Source: JBGPQJ01 sp963709295
GTDB lineage: Bacteria; Chloroflexota; Anaerolineae; Anaerolineales; Villigracilaceae
NCBI GenBank assembly: GCA_963709295.1
Contig: CAVPVW010000003.1
Location: forward strand, 682,001-746,000
DNA length: 64,000 bases
Direction of reading: 5' to 3'
The translations under genes and the position numbers were made by a program. The notes beneath the pieces are model-generated. The model made no database searches, was not told where the DNA came from, and was given only the letters and a program-made list of their open reading frames with translations. How positions within the stretch are numbered: position 1 is the first letter of the stretch; the number at the start of each line of letters is the position of its first letter. Shown in pieces: positions 25,062-35,236 of this stretch.

Positions 25062-28000
25062 TTACCTTTGGGCTTTGGTCAGGCCATATGCAACATTTTC
25101 TCCATCAAAGCCATCTTCCGATCTGGCTACCACACTGGCTGGTAAATCCGAAAAAACCAATTCCAGCGCAAGAGTCTCCGTAGTGATGTAATCCTGATGC
25201 GCGGCAATGGCTTGGGAAAGGCCGGGGGTGGCGTGAACGTACAGCTTGATCCGATCTGCAACATCGAGTCCAGCTTGCTTTCTCAAATCCTGAACACGGC
25301 GGACAAATTCACGCGCCAAACCCTCGTTGACCAGGTCAGGTGTTAAATCGGTGACCAGTGCCGCTACGTAAGGACCCTCCTCTGCCACTGCAAACCCTTC
25401 TTTGGCCATCGCCTTGACTTCAACCTCGTCAGATAAGAGGTCATAATCCTGACCGTCCACAGCCACCCGCAGAGGTTGCCCAGTCATAAGCGTTCGGGCG
25501 GCGGCTTCCGAGTCCATGCCCAGCACGGCTTTCTGAATCGCCGGAAATTTATTCCCATATTTCTGACCCAACTGCTTGGGCAGCGGTTTAACGACATGCG
25601 AGATCGCCTCTGTGCTGGAATCCAGAAGCCTGACTTTTTTGACATTCAGCTCATCTGCAATAAGATCGCTGTAATCTAATACGCCTCGTTTTTCATCGAC
25701 ATTCCCGACAGAGAATGCCGCCTCAGACAACGGTTGGCGGACCTTTTTGTTCGCCTTGTTTCTGGCAGCATGCCCCAGGGACACCAGGCGCAGCACTAAT
25801 GCCATGTCGCGATTCAAACTCTCGTTGATCAGAGTCGAATCAAATTCGGGCCAGTGGGCAAGGTGAACGGATTCAGGTGCAGTCGAGTCAAATGAACGGA
25901 CAAGGTTCTGATACATTTCTTCAGCCAGGAAAGGCATGGCCGGGGCGAGCAACTTGCTTAGGGTGGTCAGAGCAGCAAAAAGGGTTGAGTAGGCGGCATG
26001 CTTATCCGAATCGGATTCTGATTTCCAGAAACGGCGCCGCGATCTCCTCAAATACCAGGTTGAGAGTTTTTCGACAAATTCCTGCACGGGACGGGTAGCA
26101 TTGGGGACATCATAGATCTCATAGGCTGTTGTTACGTTTCGAACGAGTGTATTTAATTCTGACAAGAGCCAACGGTCGAGAAGCGAGTAGGCTGGTTTTT
26201 CCGTCGACCCGGGTTGCCACTTATCGAGCGTGGCATAGGTTACAAAGAAAGAATACACATTCCACAATGTCAGGGTGAAATCCCTGACCACACTGCCTAC
26301 CAGCTCAGACGAGAATCGCCGTTCCTGGCCGGGAGGGGATGCGGTATAAAGATACCAGCGAAATGCATCTGCACCATGAGTGTTAAGCACATCCCAGGGA
26401 TTAACAAAATTCCCTTTGGTCTTGGACATTTTCTGCCCATCCCCGTCGAGAATCAAACCCAGACAGATGACATTCTTGAAGCTGACCTCATCGTTCAGCA
26501 ATGTCGAGATGGCATGCAGCGAATAGAACCAGCCGCGTGTTTGGTCGACTGCCTCGCAAATGTAATCCGCCGGGTATTGGCTTTTAAACTTTTCCTGGTT
26601 TTCAAATGGATAATGCCATTGTGCGTAAGGCATGGAACCGGAATCGAACCAGACATCGATCAATTCCGGCACGCGACTCATTTTTCCACCACACTCCGGG
26701 CATCTCCAATGGACCTGGTCCACGTAGGGGCGATGCAGATCGATGCCAGCCAGCTCCTTGCCGGCTTTCTGACTGAGTTCCGCCACCGAACCGACCGCCT
26801 CCTGATGTTTACAGCCAGCGCATTCCCAGACCGGCAAAGGTGTACCCCAGTAACGCTCGCGGCCCAAAGCCCAATCCACGTTATTATCAAGCCAATTTCC
26901 AAACCTGCCCTGCCTCACGTGTTCAGGCACCCAATTGATCTTTTGATTTAAGGCTACCAGGCGTTCTTTGTACTTGCTTGTCCGGATATACCACGTGCTG
27001 CGGGCATAATATAACAAGGGCGTATCACAGCGCCAGCAGAAAGGATAGGTGTGGGTATATTTCTCGACACGGAAAAGCAACCCGCGATTTTCAAGGTCAG
27101 TGACGATGAGGGGATCGGCTTCTTTCACCCACATGCCACGCCAGGGTTTGACCTCATCCACGAACGTCCCATCCGGCTTGACCGTCATCAGGACAGGCAA
27201 ATCGTGTTCCACAGCCATTTGCATGTCTTCAGCTCCGAATGCCGGCGCTTGGTGGACCAATCCTGAACCATCCTCGGTCGTGACGAATTCACCCATCACC
27301 ACATAATGAGCTGGTTTATCGGGGGGCATGAAGGTGAACAACGGCTGGTACCTTGCACCCTTGAGTTTCTTGCCCTTAAAGTGATCTACGATTTTCACTT
27401 CTTCGCCGGTAAAAATCTTCTCGACGAGTTGCTTTGCAAGAACCAGCTGTTCCTTTCCACCGTCAGGCAGGTTGCGTTCCACAGTCACATAATCAACATC
27501 CGGGTGGGCAGCCACAGCGACGTTTCCAGGCAGCGTCCAGGGAGTCGTCGTCCACACGAGCAGCGATGTACCCGGCTTATCCACTAATGGCATACGGACA
27601 TAGACCGAGGGGTCAGTGGCCTCGGCATAACCCAAAGCAACTTCATGGTCTGAAAGTGGCGTGCCGCATCGCGAGCAATATGGAACCACCTTAAAACCCT
27701 GATAAAGGAGGTCTTTGTCCCAAAAATTCTTTAGAATCCACCAAACCGATTCGACATATTCATTGGTGTAGGTTACGTAGGCTTCTTCGAGGTCGACCCA
27801 AAAACCGATTCGCTCGGTCAATCTCTCCCAATCGCGGATGTAGGTGAAGACCGATTTTTTACACAGCTCATTGAACTTATCAATTCCATATTCCTCGATT
27901 TGCTGCTTGTTGGTGAACCCCAGTTGTTTTTCAACTTCGATTTCCACAGGCAGGCCGTGGGTGTCCCATCCACCACGGCGCGAGACGTGGTAATCCACGC

Positions 28001-28221
28001 ATGATTTTGTAGCGAGGGAACATATCCTTGAATACTCTCGCGAGGACATGATGGGATCCCGGCTTCCCGTTGGCTGTCGGCGGACCTTCGTAAAACACAT
28101 ATTCAGGCGCGCCTACACGCGCATCCAATGTCTTCTTAAAGATACCCTGCCGGTTCCAGAATTTAAGAACCTCGGATTCCATCGCAGTGATATCCAATTT
28201 TGATGAGACTGGTTTAAACAT
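25062..28221 (-). CDS. ileS: Isoleucyl-tRNA synthetase, frameshifted
   Basis: Charges tRNA-Ile. After repair it has 1052 residues, the full family length. The N-terminal piece has the ATP-binding PPTANGKPGSHHVLAR motif (HIGH-like), and the larger piece has GGWDTHGLPVEIEVEKQLG, editing domain and KMSKTKGNF (KMSKS) for catalysis, plus the C-terminal tRNA-binding part. The reading frame breaks at the AA (27992-27993), on the coding strand GGATTACC; removing one T restores it. As this is an essential gene, a sequence error is the likeliest cause. It is preceded by a T-box leader and promoter. Confidence 0.9.
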
Positions 28222-28235
28222 ACAACCTCCTTACC

Positions 28236-28514
28236 TGGAAAATAAAAACTCCCGTCCACTCAGGGACGAGAGCCAAATTCGCTCACGCGGTACCACCCTG
28301 CTTCATGCATCAAGCAAGCACTTTCGGGTACGGCATACAGCTTATACCCTGTCTCTATAACGGGAGGACCCGGCTTACTTACTTGCCTGAGGCTTTCAGT
28401 TCGCAGCTCCGGAAGGATTTTCAATCGATCTGGCTGATCCGGATTGCACCACGCCCGGACTCTCTGGCAGCTAAAGATAGATTTACTCGTTTCCATCAAA
28501 GCGATTAATTAAGG
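28236..28514 (-). ncRNA. T-box riboswitch leader of ileS
   Basis: The leader carries the T-box AGGGTGGTACCGCG (28286-28299 on the minus strand), which pairs with the uncharged tRNA acceptor end. It is followed by a terminator stem CTCGTCC...GGACGGGAG and a TTTTTATTTT tract (28241-28270). Upstream are stem-I-type elements including AGAGAGTCCGGG. An ATC triplet (28416-28418) is a candidate specifier for isoleucine. Uncharged tRNA-Ile would favour the antiterminator and so turn on ileS. Confidence 0.9.
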
Positions 28515-28516
28515 TG

Positions 28517-28545
28517 ATTATAACGGGATTTCAAACTACACGCAA
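28517..28545 (-). promoter_or_regulatory. Promoter of the T-box-ileS transcript
   Basis: On the minus strand TTGCGT (28540-28545), a 17-nt spacer, then TATAAT (28517-28522). It lies just before the T-box leader. Both boxes and the spacing fit a housekeeping sigma factor. Confidence 0.75.
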
Positions 28546-28551
28546 GGTTGG

Positions 28552-29741
28552 TTACGGTCGGCCGAAATTAGCGGTCCAGTACACGCCATAAGGACTTCCG
28601 GAGACATAGATATATCCAATGCCAACCTCCGTGTAATTCGGGTTGAGCATATTGTCCTTGTGACCCTGACTCCCCATCCAGCCAGCGACGACGGAGGCTG
28701 GATCTCCGTATCCTGCAGCAATGTTTTCCGCAGCAGCGCTGTAGCTATATCCGGCTCTCGTGATTCGAACAGCGAATGTCGATCCGTCACTGCCCGTATG
28801 GCTGAAGAAACGGTTGCAGGCCATGTCCTGGCTGTGACCGCGTGCCGCATTCCCGAGCTGGCTCTGACCGTTTAGCGGAGCGACACCTGCGTTAGCCCTT
28901 TCATTGTTTATAAGAGCGATCACCTGAGACTCAAATCCTGAATTCTGAACAGGATTACAGACTGATGTGGTTGCGGTAGGCGGGACAGGTGTCGATGTGC
29001 GGGTAAAAGTTATCGTAGGCGGAGGTACTGAAGGCACCAATACGGTTGATGTATAAGTATTGGTGAAGGTTTGCGTGAATGTCGCAGTCGCGGGTAAGGC
29101 TGTGTATGTATTGGTGTAGGTCAGAGTCGGCGGTGGAGGCGTTGTAGGCTGAAGGGAATTAGTCGGAGTTCGAGTGTTTGTCGAAGTCGAAGTATTGGTC
29201 GTTGTTCGGGTAGATGTCCTCGTGAGAGTCTGTGTAGGCGTATACGGTGTTGAAGTCCGGGAAGAAGTCGAGGTCAAAGATGAGGTCGATGAAGGAGTCG
29301 GTGTTCGCGTGAGGGTTCGTGTGTTCGTGGAAGTTCGAGTATGGGTCGGCGTGCCAGGGAGGTTGAGCCGGTAGCTGTGATGGTAGATGTTAGCGTAAAT
29401 GTCCGCGTCAAAGTTGCAGAAGGAGTGCGCGTTGCAGTGCCTGTCAAGGTGGATGAAGCAGAAGGAGTAAGGGTTTGAGTAGAGCTCAATGATTCAATAA
29501 CAGTAATCGTTAGGGTTGAGGTAGACGTATCTTGGATCGGCGCAAGAAGTGATTCAACCGTAGGCACATCCGTACTAGCCATAGTCGGAGTATGTGTATT
29601 CTCAATAGGGATGTCAACCACATTTGACACAAAAATGGTGCTTGTGGCAGCCGGGACATAGGAATATCGGGCAAAAGGAAGCGTGCAAGCCGATACAGTC
29701 AATCCCAATGCAAGGACGAAAATTAAACGGAATTTCATCAT
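28552..29741 (-). CDS. CAP/SCP-domain lipoprotein with Thr-rich linker, frameshifted
   Basis: The signal peptide has the lipobox TVSAC (Cys19), then a long Thr/Ser/Pro-rich linker, then a CAP domain near the C-terminus: NERANAGVAPL, GHSQDMACNRFFSHTGSDG, AAENIAAGY and GHKDNMLNPNYTEVGIGY. CAP proteins of this type are exported; some bind lipids or act as peptidases. Two pieces in different frames join if one C is added to a CCC run (GGG on the plus strand, 29357-29359), giving 396 residues. The linker is low-complexity. A TAGAAT lies 7 nt before the second ATG. Confidence 0.75.
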
Positions 29742-29800
29742 CTAAATTCTAGCAATAATTTGCTGAAATATCTCAACAAAGTGTTGCCCACCGCTTACAA

Positions 29801-29831
29801 AAATGCAAGCACAATTAATGTGCTTGCATTT
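29801..29831 (-). terminator. Terminator after tal/pgi
   Basis: AAATGCAAGCACA (29801-29813) pairs with TGTGCTTGCATTT (29819-29831), a 13-bp stem with a 5-nt loop. On the minus strand a T-rich stretch follows. It ends the tkt-rpiB-tal/pgi operon. Confidence 0.85.
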
Positions 29832-29857
29832 GCTGACTTGATCCAAACGAACAGTTA

Positions 29858-32629
29858 TTAGTTCTTTAGTGAATAAACAAAGGACCGCAGTTTCTCAATC
29901 GAAGGAAAATGGAACCTGATTATTCGTCGTCCACGAGACACCAAGGCTTCATAATCTCCCAAAGCTTGGGCACGCTCAAGGGTGCCAAAGGTCATATTTT
30001 GGCCGGGAATCTCAAGGTCCTGCAAAGGATCGACTGTCATTTGGAGAAAAACGCCGATGTTTTCGCCCCCTTTGTGCAATTGACCTGTGCTATGTAAGAA
30101 TCTCGGTCCAAATCCCAAGGTTGTGGCGCGTCTGAATTTCTCGCCAACTGCCACTCGTAGATCGGCCATCAACCTCATCATCTCTGAATTCCGGGGCAAA
30201 TAAGCGTTGATCCCAATAAAGTCATATTCTTTGGTATTGGACACAAATCCACTTAGGATTTCCTTACTGGAAGTTCCCATAATTTCATCGGGAGAGAAAA
30301 CCTTAATTTGATCTCCGGTCCATGAAGGCGTTCCTTCATCGAGCCTGCCGGCTTGCGAGTACTGCCCAATCTTCTTTTTCGTGATGTCCTTGGAAAGCTG
30401 AACATCCGGTTGGTCGAAGGCATTGACCCCAAGAATAGAACAGGCAATTGCCGTGGCAACCTCCCATCGATAAAATTCCGCACCCAAGTCATATGGATTT
30501 TTGATGTCAATAATGACAACGGGCTGTCCTTTGGCCATCAATCCGTCAGACTCACTATCATAATCACCTGACATCCGTAAATAGACGAATAACCGATCCG
30601 TCCCATATTCCTCGGGCGGTTTGAGCTTCTCGCCATCGACAACGACGATACCTTTGCCATTCTTTCCGCTGGATTCAGCAATCAGCTGTTCAAGCCAGGC
30701 ACCCAAAGGTGCAACCGATTGATCTGCAATGATCGTCAGTTTATCCCGTCCATCGAGAGTCATCTGTCCAATGACAGCCCCGAGTGTAAGGCCAGGGTTC
30801 ATCTCGGAGGGAATTTGTTCAGCGCAACTCCTCGCCATGAGGTCAGCCTCGGAAAGGAATCTATCAATATCTATCCCAATCAATGCTGCGGGTAAAAGTC
30901 CAAATGGTGTCAGAGCAGAAAACCTTCCTCCAACGGTCGAATCACCATGAAATATCTTTCGAAATCCCAGGTCCTTTGCCTGCTTCTCAAGTGCTGTACC
31001 TGCATCAGTGATGGCCACAAATTGCCTGCCGTTTTGGCCGGTCAATGACCAGAAATAATTGAACATTGCATTGACTTCTGCCGTTCCGCCAGATTTGGAG
31101 GATACAATGTATAGCGTGTTTTCTGGCGGGAAATCAGTTGAGGCTTTTATAACCTGAGCAGGATCAGTTGAATTAAGGATGGAAAAAACGAGTCCATTCT
31201 CTGCGACATTGGAAAAAACTGACGCCATGACCTCAGGAGCCAGGGAGGAACCGCCCATTCCCATTAAAAGGACCTGCTTGAAACCATCCTCTCTGATTTC
31301 ATCTCGAAAAGCACTCAACTCCGGGATGATGGTTGAAAAAGTTGACACAGAATTTAACCAACCCAACCGATTGGTAATTTCCTGCATTCCTTCCGGGTCC
31401 GACGTCCATAAGGTGGGATCTTTCGCATGCATCCGCCGGGAAGCATTTTTATCGGTCAGGCGTGAAATCCGCCTGGCAATGGAGGCTTGATATTGCCCCA
31501 GTGGACTTGTCGCCCGTTTCCGGCGTGTCTCTATGGTGTCGATTAATGCAGAAAATGCATCAGCAAAAGCCTGCACTCCCTCTTTTTCCAATTCCTGGGT
31601 CACCAGATCAAGATCGATACCACATGCCTTAAGTTCGCTGACGTATTGCTCAGCCTGTGGAAGATTACGCGTGATCGTAGATTCTGCAAGACCATGATCG
31701 CGGAAAGCATCCAAGGTTTGCGGAGGCATGGTATTGACCGTATCGGGGCCAATTAGATTATCCACATAGATTGTGTCAGGATAATCTGGATTCTTAGTGC
31801 TCGTTGACGCCCAAAGCGGTCGCTGGATTTGGGCAGAAAATTCTGTCCGCAATAAAGAAAAGCGCTCGCCAGTGAATTTCTGCATAAAAGCCGCATAAGC
31901 AAGTTTCGCGTTGGCAATCGAAGCCTTTCCCATAAGGCTGATAAGTTTCGCTGCCCGATCGGGTTGAGATTCGATCATCCGCTTCAATTGACTATCAACT
32001 TTAGTGTCCAAACGGGAAATGAAGAAAGAGGCAACAGACGCCACTTGGTCTATGGATTGACCTGCTGCCACCCGTTTCTCCAATCCGTCCAGGTACGCTT
32101 CCATCACCTCGTTATATCGTGTGAGTGAGAAAATCAATGTCACATTGACATTGATTCCCTCGGAAATGATCTCCCGTACGGCTGGAATTCCCTCTGGCGT
32201 GGCAGGGATTTTGATCATCAGATTTGGCCGCGCCACCCGTGCCCACAATGATTTCGCCTGAAAAATGGTATTTACCGTATCGTTTGCCAGGAGTGGATTC
32301 ACTTCCAGGCTGACGTACCCATCCAATTTATTCGAAGAGAGGTACACCGGATACAGCAAATCTGCAGCATCGCGAATATCCTGAACAGCAAGTGACCAGA
32401 AGATGTTTTCCGCATCTTTACCTGACCAGGCTAGCGGTACCAGGAAATGATCATAGTCCGATGTCTTGGCAATGGCATTATGGAAAATACTGGGGTTGGA
32501 TGTAATCCCACGAATTTCACCGGCATCGATCAACCGGGCTAAATCTCCATTTTCGATCAATCTACGTTGAATATTATCGTACCAAATGGATTGTCCAAGG
32601 GTATTAAGGGTAGAAATTGAATGACTCAC
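29858..32629 (-). CDS. Bifunctional transaldolase / glucose-6-phosphate isomerase
   Basis: One polypeptide of about 923 residues. Residues 1-365 are a transaldolase with GITSNPSIFHNAI and the Schiff-base Lys in LMIKIPATPEGIPAV. Residues about 380-923 are glucose-6-phosphate isomerase with LMGMGGSSLAPEV, SSKSGGTAEVNAMF and DSTVGGRFSALTPFG. It links sedoheptulose/erythrose chemistry to glucose 6-phosphate. The GTG at 32629 is chosen because GGAG lies 7 nt upstream; the ATG at 32641 would add four residues and lacks a ribosome site. It ends the operon with rpiB and tkt. Confidence 0.9.
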   Translation of the reverse strand: MSHSISTLNTLGQSIWYDNIQRRLIENGDLARLIDAGEIRGITSNPSIFHNAIAKTSDYDHFLVPLAWSGKDAENIFWSLAVQDIRDAADLLYPVYLSSNKLDGYVSLEVNPLLANDTVNTIFQAKSLWARVARPNLMIKIPATPEGIPAVREIISEGINVNVTLIFSLTRYNEVMEAYLDGLEKRVAAGQSIDQVASVASFFISRLDTKVDSQLKRMIESQPDRAAKLISLMGKASIANAKLAYAAFMQKFTGERFSLLRTEFSAQIQRPLWASTSTKNPDYPDTIYVDNLIGPDTVNTMPPQTLDAFRDHGLAESTITRNLPQAEQYVSELKACGIDLDLVTQELEKEGVQAFADAFSALIDTIETRRKRATSPLGQYQASIARRISRLTDKNASRRMHAKDPTLWTSDPEGMQEITNRLGWLNSVSTFSTIIPELSAFRDEIREDGFKQVLLMGMGGSSLAPEVMASVFSNVAENGLVFSILNSTDPAQVIKASTDFPPENTLYIVSSKSGGTAEVNAMFNYFWSLTGQNGRQFVAITDAGTALEKQAKDLGFRKIFHGDSTVGGRFSALTPFGLLPAALIGIDIDRFLSEADLMARSCAEQIPSEMNPGLTLGAVIGQMTLDGRDKLTIIADQSVAPLGAWLEQLIAESSGKNGKGIVVVDGEKLKPPEEYGTDRLFVYLRMSGDYDSESDGLMAKGQPVVIIDIKNPYDLGAEFYRWEVATAIACSILGVNAFDQPDVQLSKDITKKKIGQYSQAGRLDEGTPSWTGDQIKVFSPDEIMGTSSKEILSGFVSNTKEYDFIGINAYLPRNSEMMRLMADLRVAVGEKFRRATTLGFGPRFLHSTGQLHKGGENIGVFLQMTVDPLQDLEIPGQNMTFGTLERAQALGDYEALVSRGRRIIRFHFPSIEKLRSFVYSLKN

Positions 32630-32655
32630 AATAAACTCCATAGCAGGAAATTTGG

Positions 32656-33114
32656 CTAAAGACGACTTTCCAATTTTCGTATCTTTGCCACCCGTCGGGA
32701 ATGACGTTCTTCTCCCGAATCATTGCCAATGAACCTTGCGGATAGAAAGGATTTTACAATTTCCCTGGCCAATTCCTCGCCGATGACTCTCGCGCCCAGG
32801 CAAAGCACATTCATTTCATCGTGTTCCACACCTTGATGTGCAGAATACGTGTCATGACACAGGCCGGCATAGATTCCCTGCATCTTATTTGCCGCAATAC
32901 AGGCACCGACGCCAGACCCGCACAGGATGATGCCTCGTTGGGCATTCCCGGATTGAATCCTCTCCCCTACTTTCTCCACAAAATCAGGATAATCCACAGG
33001 GGCGGAGCTGTCTGTGCCCTGGTCAAGAACTTCGTGACCTGCTTCGAGAACCGCCAAAACTACCGCTTTTTTTAATGCAAAACCACCGTGGTCACAACCA
33101 ATGGCAATGATCAT
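32656..33114 (-). CDS. rpiB: Ribose 5-phosphate isomerase B
   Basis: Interconverts ribose 5-phosphate and ribulose 5-phosphate. The 152-residue RpiB/LacA-type protein has IAIGCDHGGFALK at the start, then GTDSSAPVDYPDF, the active-site IILCGSGVGACIAANK with its Cys, and LCLGARVIGEELA. Its start overlaps the tkt stop by 4 nt. RpiB's isomerase product feeds the transketolase encoded upstream. Confidence 0.95.
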   Translation of the reverse strand: MIIAIGCDHGGFALKKAVVLAVLEAGHEVLDQGTDSSAPVDYPDFVEKVGERIQSGNAQRGIILCGSGVGACIAANKMQGIYAGLCHDTYSAHQGVEHDEMNVLCLGARVIGEELAREIVKSFLSARFIGNDSGEERHSRRVAKIRKLESRL

Positions 33115-35117
33115 AACCCTAGCACCTCTCCTGCTTTTTCGATTATGCGGTCGACCGTTAATCCATAATGTTCAAACAAGGTCTTAGCGGGAGCAGAAGC
33201 ACCATAACGATCAATGGCGATGATCCCACCGCGATCACCCACCCACCGTTCCCAGCCCATGGAGACACCCGCTTCCACTGCCAATCTTGCAACGCTTTCA
33301 GTCGGAAGAACCTTGTCTCGATAGGCTTTATCCTGCATTGAGAATAACTCCCAACTGGGGAAGGAAACTGCTCTGACGCTTATTCCCTTCGCTGCCAATT
33401 TTGCGGCTGCATCAACAACCAAACTCAATTCCGAACCGGATGCCATCAGGATGAGCTGAGGCTTTCCGTCTCCCATCTCAGCCAAAATATAGGCGCCACG
33501 TTCAACGGGGGGCAGACGGTCATCTTCCATTGACGTGAATTGAAGGACGGGTAAATTCTGCCTGCTCAGTATCAAGGCGGTTGGACCGTCCGTGCGAGTT
33601 ATTGCGGTTATCCAGGCAGCGGATGTTTCGTTTGCGTCGCCGGGGCGGATGACCACCAGGTTGGGGATCGCTCTCAAGGAGGCCACATGTTCAACGGGTT
33701 GGTGGGTTGGACCATCCTCCCCCACCCCGATGCTGTCGTGTGTGAACACCCAGATGGAGGGCAGATGAGAGATCGCTGACAAGCGGATGGCCGCGCGCAT
33801 GTAATCAGAAAACACAAGGAAGGTCGCTCCATAAGGACGAATCCCACCGTGATAACACATCCCATTAACGACCGCCCCCATGGCATGTTCCCTTACCCCA
33901 AAATGGAAATTCCGTCCTTGAGGGTTATTGGCTTGAAATGCTGTTTCCCCTTGAATCCAAGTATTATTTGAAGGGGCAAGGTCAGCTGATCCTCCGATTA
34001 ATTCAGGGAGAGCGGTGGCGATGGCATTAATCGCCTTCCCGGAAGCCGCTCGCGTCGATATTCCCTTGGAATCCGCAGGATATTTCGGTAAACCGGAAGA
34101 CCAGCCAGAAGGAAGCTCGCCGCGCATTCGACGAAGAAACTCCTCCGCCTTTTTAGGGTCAGAAGCGGTAAATTCCGAGAATAGTGTTTCCCACTTTTTC
34201 TGATTAGCCTGACCTGTGGACACCGCCTGCAGGAAATGGTCCCGCACATCATCGGGGATGAAGAACCGCGGTTCAATCGGCCAACCTGCAGCAATTTTTC
34301 CGGCATTTAGCTCGTCGTCACCGGGGGGCTCACCATGCGCTTTGGACGTCCCTGCCCTGGTCGGAAGTCCATACCCGATGGTGGTTCGGCACAAAATTAA
34401 TGATGGGCGGGGATCGAGCTTGGCTTGCTTGATCGCTTCATCGATCGCATCCATATCATTTCCATCGGATACTACCTGAGTGAACCAGCCGTAGGCGTTG
34501 AAGCGAGCGGCTCTGTCCTCCGTGAAGGATAAATCCGTGGAGCCGTCAATAGAAATGTGATTGTCATCGTACAGATAAATCAATTTGCCCAGTTTTAGGT
34601 GTCCCGCCAAAGACGCTGCTTCAGAGGCTATTCCCTCCATCAAGTCGCCATCCGTGACAATTGCATACACGAAGTGGTCAATTATCTCAAAACCACTACC
34701 ATTAAATTCAGCTGCCAAGTGAGTTTCCGCGATGGCCATTCCCACCCCATTGGCAAAACCCTGACCGAGCGGGCCTGTCGTCGTCTCCACTCCGGGGGTT
34801 AATCCATATTCAGGGTGTCCGGGAGTCAGGCTGCCAAATTGTCTGAAATTCATGAGCTGGTTCAGAGATAGGTCATATCCCGTAAGGTGAAGCAGTGCAT
34901 AGAGCAATGCAGAACCGTGACCGCCCGAAAGGATAAAACGATCCCGGTTCGCCCATTTCGGGTCACGGGGATTGTGTCGAAGATGCCGCATCCAAAGCGT
35001 GTACGCAAGCGTGGCCGCTCCCATCGGCAATCCAGGGTGACCGGAATTAGCCTTTTGGACCGCATCCGCCGCAAGAAATCTAATTGTTTTTATCGCACGG
35101 TCTTCTAAGTCTGTCAT
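33111..35117 (-). CDS. tkt: Transketolase
   Basis: Thiamine-diphosphate enzyme that moves two-carbon units between sugar phosphates. The 668 residues have the family length. Seen are KANSGHPGLPMGAA, ILSGGHGSALLYALLHLTGY shortened here as LSGGHGSALLYALL, TDGDLMEGIASEAASLAGH, IDGSTDLSF and the pyrimidine-domain segments FGVREHAMG and THDSIGVGEDGPTHQPVEH. It is first in the operon with rpiB and tal/pgi. Confidence 0.96.
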   Translation of the reverse strand: MTDLEDRAIKTIRFLAADAVQKANSGHPGLPMGAATLAYTLWMRHLRHNPRDPKWANRDRFILSGGHGSALLYALLHLTGYDLSLNQLMNFRQFGSLTPGHPEYGLTPGVETTTGPLGQGFANGVGMAIAETHLAAEFNGSGFEIIDHFVYAIVTDGDLMEGIASEAASLAGHLKLGKLIYLYDDNHISIDGSTDLSFTEDRAARFNAYGWFTQVVSDGNDMDAIDEAIKQAKLDPRPSLILCRTTIGYGLPTRAGTSKAHGEPPGDDELNAGKIAAGWPIEPRFFIPDDVRDHFLQAVSTGQANQKKWETLFSEFTASDPKKAEEFLRRMRGELPSGWSSGLPKYPADSKGISTRAASGKAINAIATALPELIGGSADLAPSNNTWIQGETAFQANNPQGRNFHFGVREHAMGAVVNGMCYHGGIRPYGATFLVFSDYMRAAIRLSAISHLPSIWVFTHDSIGVGEDGPTHQPVEHVASLRAIPNLVVIRPGDANETSAAWITAITRTDGPTALILSRQNLPVLQFTSMEDDRLPPVERGAYILAEMGDGKPQLILMASGSELSLVVDAAAKLAAKGISVRAVSFPSWELFSMQDKAYRDKVLPTESVARLAVEAGVSMGWERWVGDRGGIIAIDRYGASAPAKTLFEHYGLTVDRIIEKAGEVLGL

Positions 35118-35202
35118 CGCTTCCTCGTCAAATGTGATTTTTTATTCTACCATGCAGAATAACTTGTTGATAAATGTGAAAAAAAGATTCCAATAATTGG
35201 GG

Positions 35203-35233
35203 CAACAAAAAGGCTGTGGTTTTTCCCACAGCC
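35203..35233 (-). terminator. Terminator after the DUF429 gene
   Basis: GGCTGTGG (35212-35219) pairs with CCACAGCC (35226-35233); on the minus strand a T-rich stretch (AAAAA on the plus strand) follows. It is directly after the DUF429 stop. Confidence 0.85.
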
Positions 35234-35236
35234 AGG

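Noticed and set aside
26214..26951. Long 245-codon open frame on the plus strand
   Set aside because: It is antisense to ileS and has no ribosome-binding site or family features; the ileS reading is clearly real.
28980..29480. Repetitive DNA that might be a CRISPR array or tandem repeat element
   Set aside because: It encodes a Thr/Ser-rich linker; repeats are irregular short codon repeats, without fixed repeats and unique spacers.
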